DNA from: an uncultured Eubacteriales bacterium
GTDB taxonomy: Bacteria; Bacillota; Clostridia; Oscillospirales; CAG-382
Assembly: GCA_934444645.1 (NCBI GenBank)
Contig: CAKSCV010000007.1
Span: forward strand, 1 to 64,000
Direction: 5' to 3'
DNA: 64,000 nucleotides
The notes below the pieces were generated by a model. That model was not told the origin of the DNA. It searched no databases and saw only the letters and a list, made by a program, of their open reading frames with translations. Positions 52,041 through 59,793 of the stretch are shown here, one piece after another. Position numbers and translations under genes: made by a program. Position 1 is the first letter of the stretch. Every line of letters begins with the position of its first letter.

Positions 52041-52151
52041 CTATACTATACAATACTTGTCTTTTACTATGTTTTGTGGCGTGATAACTTCCGAGTTGGA
52101 ATATTTTGAAATGCCTGTTATGGCTTGTAGCTTGTCGAAAATATCTTCCAT
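52041..52151 (-). pseudogene. 36-codon frame, possible remnant of a DNA methyltransferase
   Basis: ATG at 52151 preceded by a strong AGGAGG, stop TAG at 52041-52043. The product starts MEDIFDKLQ and contains 'SNSEVITPQNIVKD', which resembles the 'E-V-x-TP-x-x-(I/L)V' N-terminal motif that precedes the catalytic domain in N6-adenine methyltransferases; then it stops. Nothing downstream continues the domain. It is either a decayed fragment or a small gene. It lies 73 bp before the lipoprotein gene on the same strand. Confidence 0.4.
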
Positions 52152-52224
52152 AGGAACACCCTCCTAAAAATCAATTTTCTTTTGAATACTGATTGGCTCA
52201 AAACCCAGACAACTTCAAAAGAAA

Positions 52225-52255
52225 AGAGGATACCCTAAAAATTAGGGTATCCTCT
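52225..52255 (-). terminator. Strong hairpin inside the islet
   Basis: 14-bp perfect stem AGAGGATACCCTAA (52225-52238) with TTAGGGTATCCTCT (52242-52255). Read on the minus strand it is followed by TTTTCTTTT, so it would stop transcription entering the islet from the right. Confidence 0.75.
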
Positions 52256-52346
52256 CGAAAATTAGGTATCTTGGCACGCTTTTGGTGAAATCGACGGAGT
52301 TTTTACCATCAACACAAAAGGTAAAGGGGACAATGTACAAAATCTA

Positions 52347-52375
52347 TTGCCAAATCGGTATTTCTGTGATATAAT
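52347..52375 (+). promoter_or_regulatory. S10 operon promoter P1
   Basis: TTGCCA (52347-52352), a 17-bp spacer and TATAAT (52370-52375) with an upstream TG (extended -10). It starts 8 bp outside the islet right end. Confidence 0.8.
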
Positions 52376-52445
52376 AGAAATTTTATGCATTTTGCGGCGC
52401 AGAGCGGAGTTCACACAAAAGTTACAACTAAATACGCCAAACCTA

Positions 52446-52474
52446 TTGCAAAACCCGTCCTTGTATGATACAAT
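52446..52474 (+). promoter_or_regulatory. S10 operon promoter P2
   Basis: TTGCAA (52446-52451), a 17-bp spacer and TACAAT (52469-52474), 99 bp after P1. Both promoters are preceded by CTATTGC at the -35 and ACACAAAAG about 30 bp upstream, as if P1 and P2 arose by duplication. Confidence 0.8.
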
Positions 52475-52951
52475 ATACAAGCTTGATGTGCGATGAAACG
52501 GGAGGTTGCGGTGTTTACACCGGGAATTTCCGTGGAGTATGTCCGATAAACGGGCGACAGCGAATACTGAACCGAAGCGCATGGTTGCGATCTCAGGGCG
52601 TTCCTTCAAGCAGGTGCGTTTCTGCTATCGCCGTGGCAAGAGAAATTTTGCCGAAAGCAGTGCCGGCGCTAAGGCGTATCTTTCTTAAAACATCGGTCGC
52701 GGAACCGTCGGTGAATTTCACCGAAAGGCCGTGCAATATGTGCCGTGTGGCTCTTTATGGGCTTGCGGCGTAAGAATGGTAAGCTGCCCGAATTCCCCTC
52801 GGTTTGAGGTCGAATCGGGTTTTTCATTCGGGAAGCATTAGAAACACCCGGACGCGTGTTCGTATTTCACTGTGCCGCATTTAAAACGGTTCCTGCGTTA
52901 AATCAAGCGTAAACGTGCGCAGGACGAAAAATTTTAAAGGAGGCAGAAAAA
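52475..52951 (+). promoter_or_regulatory. Long S10 operon leader with attenuator-like hairpin
   Basis: About 470 nt between P2 and rpsJ with no credible gene. GC-rich and able to fold extensively (for example GGTG-TTTA-CACC near 52510 and GGTGAATTTCACC near 52709). A hairpin followed by T residues (52787-52824) lies 127 nt before rpsJ, as expected for ribosomal-protein or antitermination control. I cannot match it to a named leader family. Confidence 0.6.
52787..52824 (+). terminator. Attenuator-like terminator in the S10 leader
   Basis: CCCGAATTC pairs with GAATCGGG (one bulged A) and encloses CCTC/GAGG; TTTTT follows at 52820-52824. Confidence 0.65.
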
Positions 52952-53263
52952 ATGGCAGCAAAGGAAAAAATCAGAATCAGATTGAAGTCGTACGATCACA
53001 CTCTTATCGATCAGGCGGCAGAAAAGATCGTTGAAGCAGCTAAGCGCAACGGCGCAAAGGTTTCCGGTCCGATTCCGCTCCCGACCGACAAGGAGATCGT
53101 CACCATTCTCCGCGCCGTCCACAAGTACAAGGACAGCCGCGAACAGTTCGAATTCCGCACCCATAAGAGACTGATCGACATCTTAAAGCCGTCGCAGAAA
53201 GCGATCGAAGCTCTTGTTGATCTGGAACTTCCCGCCGGAGTCGAATCCGAAATCGTATTATAA
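52952..53263 (+). CDS. rpsJ: 30S ribosomal protein S10
   Basis: 103 residues, full length. It binds 16S rRNA in the 30S head and also works as NusE in transcription antitermination. The 'IRIRLKSYDHTLID' start and 'THKRLIDILKP' motif are diagnostic. AAAGGAGG precedes the ATG. First gene of the S10-spc operon; the usual str-operon genes (fusA, tuf) are not upstream. Confidence 0.98.
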   Translation: MAAKEKIRIRLKSYDHTLIDQAAEKIVEAAKRNGAKVSGPIPLPTDKEIVTILRAVHKYKDSREQFEFRTHKRLIDILKPSQKAIEALVDLELPAGVESEIVL

Positions 53264-53382
53264 TTCACATCTATACCGTGTGAATATAAGACCGTCAAGG
53301 TCATGTTGACCGTCCGACTCTCTGCGAAAGCAGAGCAAACGGAAATTCAAACGGCCAACCAATAACCTAAGGAGGAATAAAT
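53264..53382 (+). other. rpsJ-rplC spacer with hairpins
   Basis: 119 bp holding three small hairpins: TTCACA/TGTGAA (53264-53284), an imperfect GACCGTCAAGGTC-type pairing (near 53291-53314), and CTCTGC-GAAA-GCAGAG (53321-53336). It is longer than the other spacers in this operon and may be an RNA processing or control site. Confidence 0.5.
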
Positions 53383-54012
53383 ATGAAAAAAGGTATAATC
53401 GGCAAAAAGCTCGGTATGACGCAGATTTTCGATGAAAACGGAAATGTGATTCCGGTAACCGTCATCGAAGCAGGTCCCTGCACGGTTGTTCAGAAGAAAA
53501 CGGTCGAAAACGACGGTTACAGTGCTGTACAGCTCGGTTTCTCCGACATCGCCGAGAGAAAACTGAACAAGCCCGCTAAGGGTCACTTCGCTAAAGCCGG
53601 CGTTACGCTCAAGAAACACCTCAAGGAATTCCGTCTTGACGATGCCGAGACCATGAATGTCGGCGACGAGATCAAGGCAGATGCCTTTGCGGCAGGCGAA
53701 AACGTGGACATCACCGGCATCACCAAGGGTCACGGCTACAGCGGCGTTATCAAACGCTGGAACTGCCACAGACTCAGAATGACGCACGGTACCGGTCCTG
53801 TACACCGTCAGCCCGGTTCCATGGGTGCTAACTCCACACCGTCCCGCATCTTCAAAAACAAGAAGATGGCCGGTCAGTACGGTCACGAGCAGGTCACCAT
53901 GCTGAACCTGAACGTAGTAAAAATCGACGTTGAGAAAAACCTTATCGCGGTTAAGGGCGCGGTTCCCGGTCCTAAGGGCGGTATTGTGTTTATTCGCTCA
54001 ACCGTTAAGTAA
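53383..54012 (+). CDS. rplC: 50S ribosomal protein L3
   Basis: 209 residues, full length. Start 'KKGIIGKKLGMTQIFDENG' and the loop 'HRQPGSMGANSTPSRIFKNKKMAGQYG' that reaches the peptidyl transferase centre are conserved. AAGGAGG precedes the ATG. Confidence 0.98.
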   Translation: MKKGIIGKKLGMTQIFDENGNVIPVTVIEAGPCTVVQKKTVENDGYSAVQLGFSDIAERKLNKPAKGHFAKAGVTLKKHLKEFRLDDAETMNVGDEIKADAFAAGENVDITGITKGHGYSGVIKRWNCHRLRMTHGTGPVHRQPGSMGANSTPSRIFKNKKMAGQYGHEQVTMLNLNVVKIDVEKNLIAVKGAVPGPKGGIVFIRSTVK

Positions 54013-54029
54013 GCGAAGGAGGAATACAA

Positions 54030-54653
54030 ATGCCGAATGTTGCATTATTCGATATGGCAGGCAACAAGAAGGGCGAATTTGAACTCGCCGCCGAAGTTTT
54101 CGGCTGTGAAGTCAATCAACCCGTCCTCCACAGCGTTGTCAGAGCCTATCTTTTGAATCAGAGACAGGGCACTCAGTCCACCAAGACCCGTGCTGAGGTT
54201 TCCGGCGGCGGCATCAAGCCGTGGCGTCAGAAGGGCACCGGCCGCGCAAGACAGGGCTCCACCCGTTCGCCGCAGTGGACACACGGCGGTATCGCACTCG
54301 GTCCGAAGCCCCGCGCATGGAAAGTAAGCATCAACAAAAAGGTAAAGAGACTCGCTATGAAGTCGGCTCTCAGCTCCAAGGTCGTTGACAATGAAATGGT
54401 CGTTATTGAGAATCTCGCTATGGATTCCTACAAGACCAAGACCATCGTTAACCTCTTGAAGGCTGTCGGCGCCGAAAAGAAAGCTCTCATCGTTACCGCC
54501 GAAAACGACAAGGTCGTTGCCAAGAGCGCCGCTAACATTCCCGGCGTCAAGACCGCAACGCCCGGCACGCTCAATGTCTATGACATTCTCAACTGCGATA
54601 TGTTCGTGGTTGCAGGCGATGCCGTCAAAGTAATCGAGGAGGTATACGCATAA
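54030..54653 (+). CDS. rplD: 50S ribosomal protein L4
   Basis: 207 residues. The tunnel-lining loop region 'TRAEVSGGGIKPWRQKGTGRARQGS' is intact. In some bacteria L4 represses the S10 operon through its leader. The stop codon overlaps the rplW start by one base (TAATG). Confidence 0.98.
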   Translation: MPNVALFDMAGNKKGEFELAAEVFGCEVNQPVLHSVVRAYLLNQRQGTQSTKTRAEVSGGGIKPWRQKGTGRARQGSTRSPQWTHGGIALGPKPRAWKVSINKKVKRLAMKSALSSKVVDNEMVVIENLAMDSYKTKTIVNLLKAVGAEKKALIVTAENDKVVAKSAANIPGVKTATPGTLNVYDILNCDMFVVAGDAVKVIEEVYA

Positions 54654-54946
54654 TGAAAACGGCACATGACGTTATTATCCGTCCGATTATCACCGAAGCA
54701 AGCATGTCAAGACTCGCTGACAAGAAGTATACCTTTGAAGTAGCTTCCGATGCCAACAAGATCGAAATCAAGAAGGCCGTCGAGGAAATTTTCAAAGTGG
54801 ATGTCGATAAGGTCAATACCATCAGCGTCAAGAGCAAAAACAAGCGCGTTGGTTACCACCTCGGCAAAACTTCCGAATGGAAAAAGGCGATCGTTACCTT
54901 AAAGCCCGAATCAAAGACCATCGAGTTCTTCGACAGCATGATGTAA
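54653..54946 (+). CDS. rplW: 50S ribosomal protein L23
   Basis: 97 residues. 'IIRPIITEASM' start and 'YTFEVASDANKIEIKKAVEEIF' are typical. It forms the docking site for SRP and trigger factor at the exit tunnel. Overlaps rplD by one base. Confidence 0.97.
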   Translation: MKTAHDVIIRPIITEASMSRLADKKYTFEVASDANKIEIKKAVEEIFKVDVDKVNTISVKSKNKRVGYHLGKTSEWKKAIVTLKPESKTIEFFDSMM

Positions 54947-55027
54947 TTTGTGATCGAAGACAAAATTCGTTAAGAAAACTGCGATGCGGTCTGGCGTAGG
55001 TCAGCTGCGTCGGGAAATGGAGTAATT

Positions 55028-55861
55028 ATGGCAGTAAAAACTTTCAAACCTACTACTCCGGCGAGAAGACAGATGACGGTTCCGGGTTTTGACGAAATCA
55101 CCAAGAAAACACCCGAAAAGAGCCTTATTACCGTCTTAAAGAAACATGCCGGACGTAATAATACAGGTAAGATCACTGTCCGTCACCATGGCGGCGGCAA
55201 CAGAATCAAGTACAGAGTTATGGACTTCCGCAAGAAGATTGAGGATGTTCCGGCAACCGTACTTGCTATCGAATACGATCCCAACAGAACCGCTTACATC
55301 GCTCTCATGCAGTATGAGACCGGTGAAAAGACCTACAGCATCGCGCCTGTGGGACTCAAAGTCGGCGACGTTGTCATCAACAGCGCAAAGGCTGATATCA
55401 AGCCCGGCAACGTGCTTCCGATCAGCGAAATCCCCGTCGGTACCTTTATCCACAACATTGAGCTTTATCCGGGCAAGGGCGGTCAGCTCGTCCGCAGCGC
55501 CGGTACCGCTGCTCAGCTTATGGCTAAGGAAAACGGCGTTTCTCAGGTCAGACTTCCCTCCGGTGAAGTCCGCATCATCCGTCTTGACTGCAAGGCTACC
55601 ATCGGTCAGGTCGGCAATCTCGAACACGAAAACATCAACCTCGGCAAGGCCGGTAAGACCAGACATCTCGGTATCCGCCCGACCGTCAGAGGTTCTGTTA
55701 TGAACCCGTGCGACCATCCTCACGGCGGTGGTGAAGGTAAAGCGCCGGTCGGCCGTCCTTCTCCTGTTACTCCTTGGGGTAAGCCTACGATGGGTTACAA
55801 GACCCGCGACAAGAAGGCGCGCACCAACAAGTTCATCGTTAAGAGAAGAAACGACAAGTAA
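55028..55861 (+). CDS. rplB: 50S ribosomal protein L2
   Basis: 277 residues, full length. It bridges the subunits and supports the peptidyl transferase centre. The signature 'PTVRGSVMNPCDHPHGGGEGKAPVGRPSP' carries the essential His. A spacer of 81 bp separates it from rplW. Confidence 0.98.
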   Translation: MAVKTFKPTTPARRQMTVPGFDEITKKTPEKSLITVLKKHAGRNNTGKITVRHHGGGNRIKYRVMDFRKKIEDVPATVLAIEYDPNRTAYIALMQYETGEKTYSIAPVGLKVGDVVINSAKADIKPGNVLPISEIPVGTFIHNIELYPGKGGQLVRSAGTAAQLMAKENGVSQVRLPSGEVRIIRLDCKATIGQVGNLEHENINLGKAGKTRHLGIRPTVRGSVMNPCDHPHGGGEGKAPVGRPSPVTPWGKPTMGYKTRDKKARTNKFIVKRRNDK

Positions 55862-55882
55862 ACCGTAAAGGAGGCATAAAAG

Positions 55883-56164
55883 TTGAGTAGAAGCATTAAA
55901 AAAGGACCTTTCGTCGAAGCAAAGCTTTTCGCAAGAATCACTGAAATGAACGAAAAGGGCGAGAAGAGAGTGTTAAAAACCTGGTCGAGAGCTTCCACGA
56001 TTTTCCCGCAGTTTGTGGGTCATACCATTGCCGTTCATGACGGCAGAAAACACGTGCCGGTATACGTTACGGAAGACATGGTCGGACACAAGCTCGGCGA
56101 GTTCGCTCCCACCAGAACGTTTAAGGGCCACTCCGGTTCCAAAACGACCAACACCAACAAGTAA
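55883..56164 (+). CDS. rpsS: 30S ribosomal protein S19
   Basis: 93 residues. 'RSIKKGPFVEAKLF' and 'FVGHTIAVHDGRKHVPVYVTEDMVGHKLGEF' are diagnostic. The start is a TTG (55883) with AAAGGAGG 7 nt upstream. Confidence 0.97.
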   Translation: MSRSIKKGPFVEAKLFARITEMNEKGEKRVLKTWSRASTIFPQFVGHTIAVHDGRKHVPVYVTEDMVGHKLGEFAPTRTFKGHSGSKTTNTNK

Positions 56165-56229
56165 TCTTTGCATATACACAAATTCCGCCGTTTTTACGGC
56201 AGAGACTTGTGAAAGGAGGCAAACATTTC

Positions 56230-56565
56230 ATGGAAGCTAAAGCGTATTTATACGATTTGAGAATATCTCCGCGCAAGGTTTCGATCGTTCTGGATCTCAT
56301 CCGCAACAAGGACGTAGCAACCGCCGCCGGTATTCTTGCCAATACAAGAAAAGCCGCAAGCGAGCCTGTCGCAAAGCTCTTGAAATCCGCCGTAGCTAAC
56401 GCTGAAAACAACCACAGCATGGATACTTCCAAGCTCGTCGTTTCCCAGTGCTTCGTTACGCCCGGAAGAATCGCCAAGAGAATCCAGGCGCGTGACAAAG
56501 GCCGAGCTTACCGTATCTTGAAGAGAAGCTCGCATATTACGATCGCGGTAAAAGAAAAAGAATAA
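56230..56565 (+). CDS. rplV: 50S ribosomal protein L22
   Basis: 111 residues. 'ISPRKVSIVLDLIRNK' and the tunnel hairpin 'KRIQARDKGRAYRILKRSSHITIAV' are present. I use the ATG at 56230 with AAAGGAGG upstream; the GTG at 56209 precedes that site. Confidence 0.97.
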   Translation: MEAKAYLYDLRISPRKVSIVLDLIRNKDVATAAGILANTRKAASEPVAKLLKSAVANAENNHSMDTSKLVVSQCFVTPGRIAKRIQARDKGRAYRILKRSSHITIAVKEKE

Positions 56566-56652
56566 TTTCTTCCGCAACACTTCAAATTCCTAAAACCTCA
56601 CAGAGCCACGGCTCTATGAGTGAAATTCATTGAAGGAGGCTTATTACGAAGT

Positions 56653-57345
56653 ATGGGTCAAAAAGTTAATCCTCACGGCTTACGTGTAGGTGTCATAAAA
56701 GACTGGGATTCCAGATGGTTCGCTAAAGACGAAGTATTCGGTGATACGCTCGTTGCGGACTACAAGCTCAGAACATGGCTGAAAAAGAAACTTCAGGGCG
56801 CCGGCGTTCCGACCATCGAAATCGAACGCGACGGCAAAAGAGTAAAGGTATTCATTCACTGCGCAAAGCCCGGTATGATCATCGGCAAGCAGGGCGCAGA
56901 AATTGATAAGTTAAAGGGCGAAATCGAGGCATTCACCGGTATGCCGTCGCTCGTCAATGTCGTCGAGGTTAAGCAGCCCGATCTCAACGCTCAGCTCGTT
57001 GCAGAATCCGTTGCCGCTCAGCTCGAAAGACGTATCGCATTCCGCCGCGCTATGAAAATGGCCATCCAGAGAACCATGAAGCTCGGTGCCAAGGGTATCA
57101 AGATTCAGCTCTCCGGCCGTTTGAACGGCGCCGAAATTGCAAGAACCGAACAGTATCATGAAGGTACTATTCCGCTTCAGACCCTCCGCGCCGACATCGA
57201 TTACGGCTTCTGGGAAGCCGATACCACCTACGGCAAGATCGGCGTCAAGGTTTGGATCTATAAGGGCGAAATCCTTGCTAACGCTGCAAAGACCGCAAGA
57301 AGAAAGCCCAACGCGCCTTCTAAGGCAGAAGGAGGAGCAAGATAA
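56653..57345 (+). CDS. rpsC: 30S ribosomal protein S3
   Basis: 230 residues. 'GQKVNPHGLRVG' start, KH domain with 'GMIIGKQGAEIDKLK', and 'RAMKMAIQRTMKLGAKGIKIQLSGRLNGAEIAR'. The ATG at 56653 has AAGGAGG 13 nt upstream. Confidence 0.98.
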   Translation: MGQKVNPHGLRVGVIKDWDSRWFAKDEVFGDTLVADYKLRTWLKKKLQGAGVPTIEIERDGKRVKVFIHCAKPGMIIGKQGAEIDKLKGEIEAFTGMPSLVNVVEVKQPDLNAQLVAESVAAQLERRIAFRRAMKMAIQRTMKLGAKGIKIQLSGRLNGAEIARTEQYHEGTIPLQTLRADIDYGFWEADTTYGKIGVKVWIYKGEILANAAKTARRKPNAPSKAEGGAR

Positions 57346-57347
57346 CC

Positions 57348-57770
57348 ATGTTAATGCCGAAGAGAGTTAAGTACAGAAGAGTTCAGAGAGGCCGCATGAA
57401 GGGCGTTGCCACCAGAGGCAACACCGTTTCGAACGGTTCCTACGGCCTTCAGGCCCTCGAACCCGCTTGGATCACAAGCAACCAGATCGAAGCCGCCCGT
57501 ATCGCTATGACGCGTTACATTAAGCGTGGCGGTCAGGTTTGGATCAAGATATTCCCCGATAAGCCTGTTACCGAAAAGCCGGCTGAAACCCGTATGGGTT
57601 CCGGTAAAGGTTCTCCCGAGTATTGGGTAGCTGTGGTAAAACCCGGCCGCATTCTGTTCGAAATGGACGGTGTTGCCGAGGATCAGGCACGCGAAGCAAT
57701 GCGTCTTGCTGCTCACAAGCTTCCGCTTAAGTGTAAGTTTGTGAAAAAAGAAGATGAAATGGAGGCGTAA
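57348..57770 (+). CDS. rplP: 50S ribosomal protein L16
   Basis: 140 residues. 'MLMPKRVKYRRVQRGRMKG' and 'RMGSGKGSPEYWVAVVKPGRILFEM' are diagnostic; the arginine after the second motif sits near the tRNA binding sites. Begins 2 bp after rpsC. Confidence 0.98.
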   Translation: MLMPKRVKYRRVQRGRMKGVATRGNTVSNGSYGLQALEPAWITSNQIEAARIAMTRYIKRGGQVWIKIFPDKPVTEKPAETRMGSGKGSPEYWVAVVKPGRILFEMDGVAEDQAREAMRLAAHKLPLKCKFVKKEDEMEA

Positions 57771-57775
57771 GCGAT

Positions 57776-57964
57776 ATGAAAATCACGGAAATCAGAGAAA
57801 AAACCTCCGAACAGCTTACCGAGCTTTTGAAGGAGCAGAAGGCAGAGCTCTTTAATCTGCGTTTTCAGCACGCAATCCATCAGCTCGACAATCCTCAGAA
57901 GATCGTCGAAACCAAAAAGACCATCGCCAAAATCTTGACGGTGCTGACCGAAAAACAGGCATAA
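57776..57964 (+). CDS. rpmC: 50S ribosomal protein L29
   Basis: 62 residues, two helices with 'LKEQKAELFNLRFQHAIHQLDNP', near the exit tunnel. Begins 5 bp after rplP. Confidence 0.96.
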   Translation: MKITEIREKTSEQLTELLKEQKAELFNLRFQHAIHQLDNPQKIVETKKTIAKILTVLTEKQA

Positions 57965-57985
57965 GCGGAAAGGAGTAACTAGTAA

Positions 57986-58240
57986 ATGGAAAGAAATCTC
58001 AGAAAAACCAGAGTAGGTATCGTTTCCAGCGATAAAATGGATAAAACCATTGTCGTTTCCATCAAGGACAGCGTTAAACATCCGCTTTACAAAAAGGTCA
58101 TCAAGAGAACCGTGAAGTTCAAGGCGCACGACGAAAACAACGAGTGCGGCATCGGCGACAAGGTGGAAATTATGGAAACAAGACCGCTTTCCCGCGATAA
58201 GAGATGGCGTCTTGTAAGAATTATCGAAAAGGCAAAATAA
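57986..58240 (+). CDS. rpsQ: 30S ribosomal protein S17
   Basis: 84 residues. 'KTRVGIVSSDKMDKTIVVSI' and 'GDKVEIMETRPLSRDKRWRLV' match the family; an early 16S-binding protein. Confidence 0.97.
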   Translation: MERNLRKTRVGIVSSDKMDKTIVVSIKDSVKHPLYKKVIKRTVKFKAHDENNECGIGDKVEIMETRPLSRDKRWRLVRIIEKAK

Positions 58241-58279
58241 AGTGTTGTATCGCAGATACAGACAAGGAGGTCACATAGC

Positions 58280-58648
58280 ATGATTCAACAGCAATCGTTC
58301 ATGAAGGTTGCCGATAACACCGGCGCCAAGGAACTTATGTGCATCCGTGTTCTCGGTGGAACGGGCCGCAGATACGCCCGTATCGGCGACGTTGTGGTTT
58401 GCTCTGTTAAAAAGGCAACACCCGGCGGCGTTGTCAAAAAAGGCGATGTTGTAAAGGCAGTGGTGGTACGCACCGTAAAGAGCCTTCGCAGAGCCGATGG
58501 CAGCTATATCCGCTTTGATGAGAACGCGGCAGTTATTATAAACGCGGACAAGAACCCGAAAGGTACCCGTATTTTCGGGCCGGTAGCAAGAGAGCTTCGT
58601 GAAAAAGAATACCTGAAGATTCTCTCCCTTGCGCCCGAAGTACTTTAA
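58280..58648 (+). CDS. rplN: 50S ribosomal protein L14
   Basis: 122 residues, full length. 'MIQQQSFMKVADNTGAKELMCIRVLGG' is diagnostic; AAGGAGG precedes the ATG. Confidence 0.98.
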   Translation: MIQQQSFMKVADNTGAKELMCIRVLGGTGRRYARIGDVVVCSVKKATPGGVVKKGDVVKAVVVRTVKSLRRADGSYIRFDENAAVIINADKNPKGTRIFGPVARELREKEYLKILSLAPEVL

Positions 58649-58663
58649 GGGAGGATTTGAACT

Positions 58664-58990
58664 ATGGCAGAAATGAAAAAGCTCGCTGTTCGCAAGGGCG
58701 ATACGGTCATCGTAGGCTCCGGCGACGACAAGGGCAAAAAAGGCAAGGTGCTTGAAGTTTCCCCGAAGGAAGGCAAAGTCATCGTTGAGGGCGTAAACAT
58801 TGTCAGCAAGCACGTCCGTCCCAGAAAGCAGGGAGAAGAAGGCGGTATCGTCAAGGTCGAAGGCGCGTTCTACGCTTCCAAGGTCAATCTCTACTGCGAC
58901 AAGTGCGGCAAGGGCGTAAGAGCCGGCCACAAGATCCTCGAGGACGGCAAAAAGGTTAGAGTTTGCGCTAAATGCGGCGAAATTCTTTAA
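58664..58990 (+). CDS. rplX: 50S ribosomal protein L24
   Basis: 108 residues. KOW motif at 'VRKGDTVIVGSGDDKGKKGKVLEV'. The C-terminal part has two C-x2-C pairs ('CDKCG' and 'CAKCG'), a zinc-ribbon-like extension seen in many bacteria. Confidence 0.97.
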   Translation: MAEMKKLAVRKGDTVIVGSGDDKGKKGKVLEVSPKEGKVIVEGVNIVSKHVRPRKQGEEGGIVKVEGAFYASKVNLYCDKCGKGVRAGHKILEDGKKVRVCAKCGEIL

Positions 58991-59008
58991 TGACGGGAGG
59001 AGATAACG

Positions 59009-59548
59009 ATGTCAAGACTCAGTGATTTCTATAAGAACGAAGTAGCTCCTGCTCTCATGAAGAAATTCGAATATAAAAGCCCGATGCAGATCCCGAAGAT
59101 CGACAAGATCATCTTAAACATCGGCGCAGGAGATGCCAAGGATAACGCTAAGGTTATCGATAACATTATGGCTGATCTCGAAACCATCACCGGTCAGAAG
59201 GCTGTTCCTACTTTCGCAAGAAAGTCGGTTGCAAACTTCAAGATCCGTGAAGGCATGAAGATCGGCGCAAAGGTCACGCTCAGAGGCGAAAAGATGTACG
59301 AGTTTATGGATCGCTTCTTTAATCTCGCTCTTCCGCGCGTGCGCGACTTTAAGGGTATCAATCCCAACGCCTTTGACGGCAGAGGCAACTATTCCCTCGG
59401 TATCAAGGAACAGTTAATCTTCCCGGAAATCGAGTACGATAAAATCGAAAAGATCCGCGGTATGGATATTGTATTCGTCACCACAGCAACGAACGACGAG
59501 CATGCAAGAGAGTTACTCGCTCTCATGGGCGCTCCGTTCGCAAAGTAA
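59009..59548 (+). CDS. rplE: 50S ribosomal protein L5
   Basis: 179 residues, full length. 'QIPKIDKIILNIGAGDAK' and 'GNYSLGIKEQLIFPEIEYDKI' are conserved; it binds 5S rRNA. Confidence 0.98.
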   Translation: MSRLSDFYKNEVAPALMKKFEYKSPMQIPKIDKIILNIGAGDAKDNAKVIDNIMADLETITGQKAVPTFARKSVANFKIREGMKIGAKVTLRGEKMYEFMDRFFNLALPRVRDFKGINPNAFDGRGNYSLGIKEQLIFPEIEYDKIEKIRGMDIVFVTTATNDEHARELLALMGAPFAK

Positions 59549-59566
59549 GAGGGGTAGGTAAAAAAA

Positions 59567-59752
59567 ATGGCAAAGAAGGCTATGATCTTAAAGCAGCAGA
59601 GAGCCCAGAAGTTCTCTACTCGTGAATATAACAGATGTAAAATTTGCGGCCGTCCCCATGCTTATCTTCGCAAATACGGCATCTGCCGTATCTGTTTCAG
59701 AGAGCTTGCTTATAAGGGTCAGATTCCCGGCGTGAAAAAAGCAAGCTGGTAA
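59567..59752 (+). CDS. rpsN: 30S ribosomal protein S14, zinc-binding type
   Basis: 61 residues, the short type Z form with C-x2-C ('CKICGR') and C-x2-C ('CRICF') zinc ligands. Typical of Gram-positive bacteria. Confidence 0.98.
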   Translation: MAKKAMILKQQRAQKFSTREYNRCKICGRPHAYLRKYGICRICFRELAYKGQIPGVKKASW

Positions 59753-59793
59753 TTCTTGAAAGATGCTTATTATTAAGTAAGGAGGTCACAATT

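Larger units (their letters stand above)
51088..52339. mobile_element. Putative AT-rich islet bounded by inverted repeats
   Basis: The left end (51088-51134) and right end (52291-52339) are inverted: both contain TTTACCTTTTGTGTTGAT when read inward (an 18-bp exact match), preceded by TGTAC and followed, after a 9-10-nt unmatched stretch, by TCCGTCGA. Between them are the AT-rich lipoprotein gene, a 36-codon frame resembling the start of a DNA methyltransferase, and two strong hairpin terminators. Base composition is clearly lower in GC than the ribosomal operon and addB on either side. No transposase or integrase is present, so it may be a non-autonomous or decayed element; no target duplication was identified. 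Confidence 0.5.

Noticed and set aside
52262..52609. 115-codon minus-strand frame covering the S10 promoters
   Set aside because: It overlaps two good promoters and the islet end and has no recognisable domain.
52465..52773. 102-codon frame in the S10 leader as a leader peptide or gene
   Set aside because: No ribosome site, it starts at P2 itself, and it spans structured RNA; composition is not protein-like.
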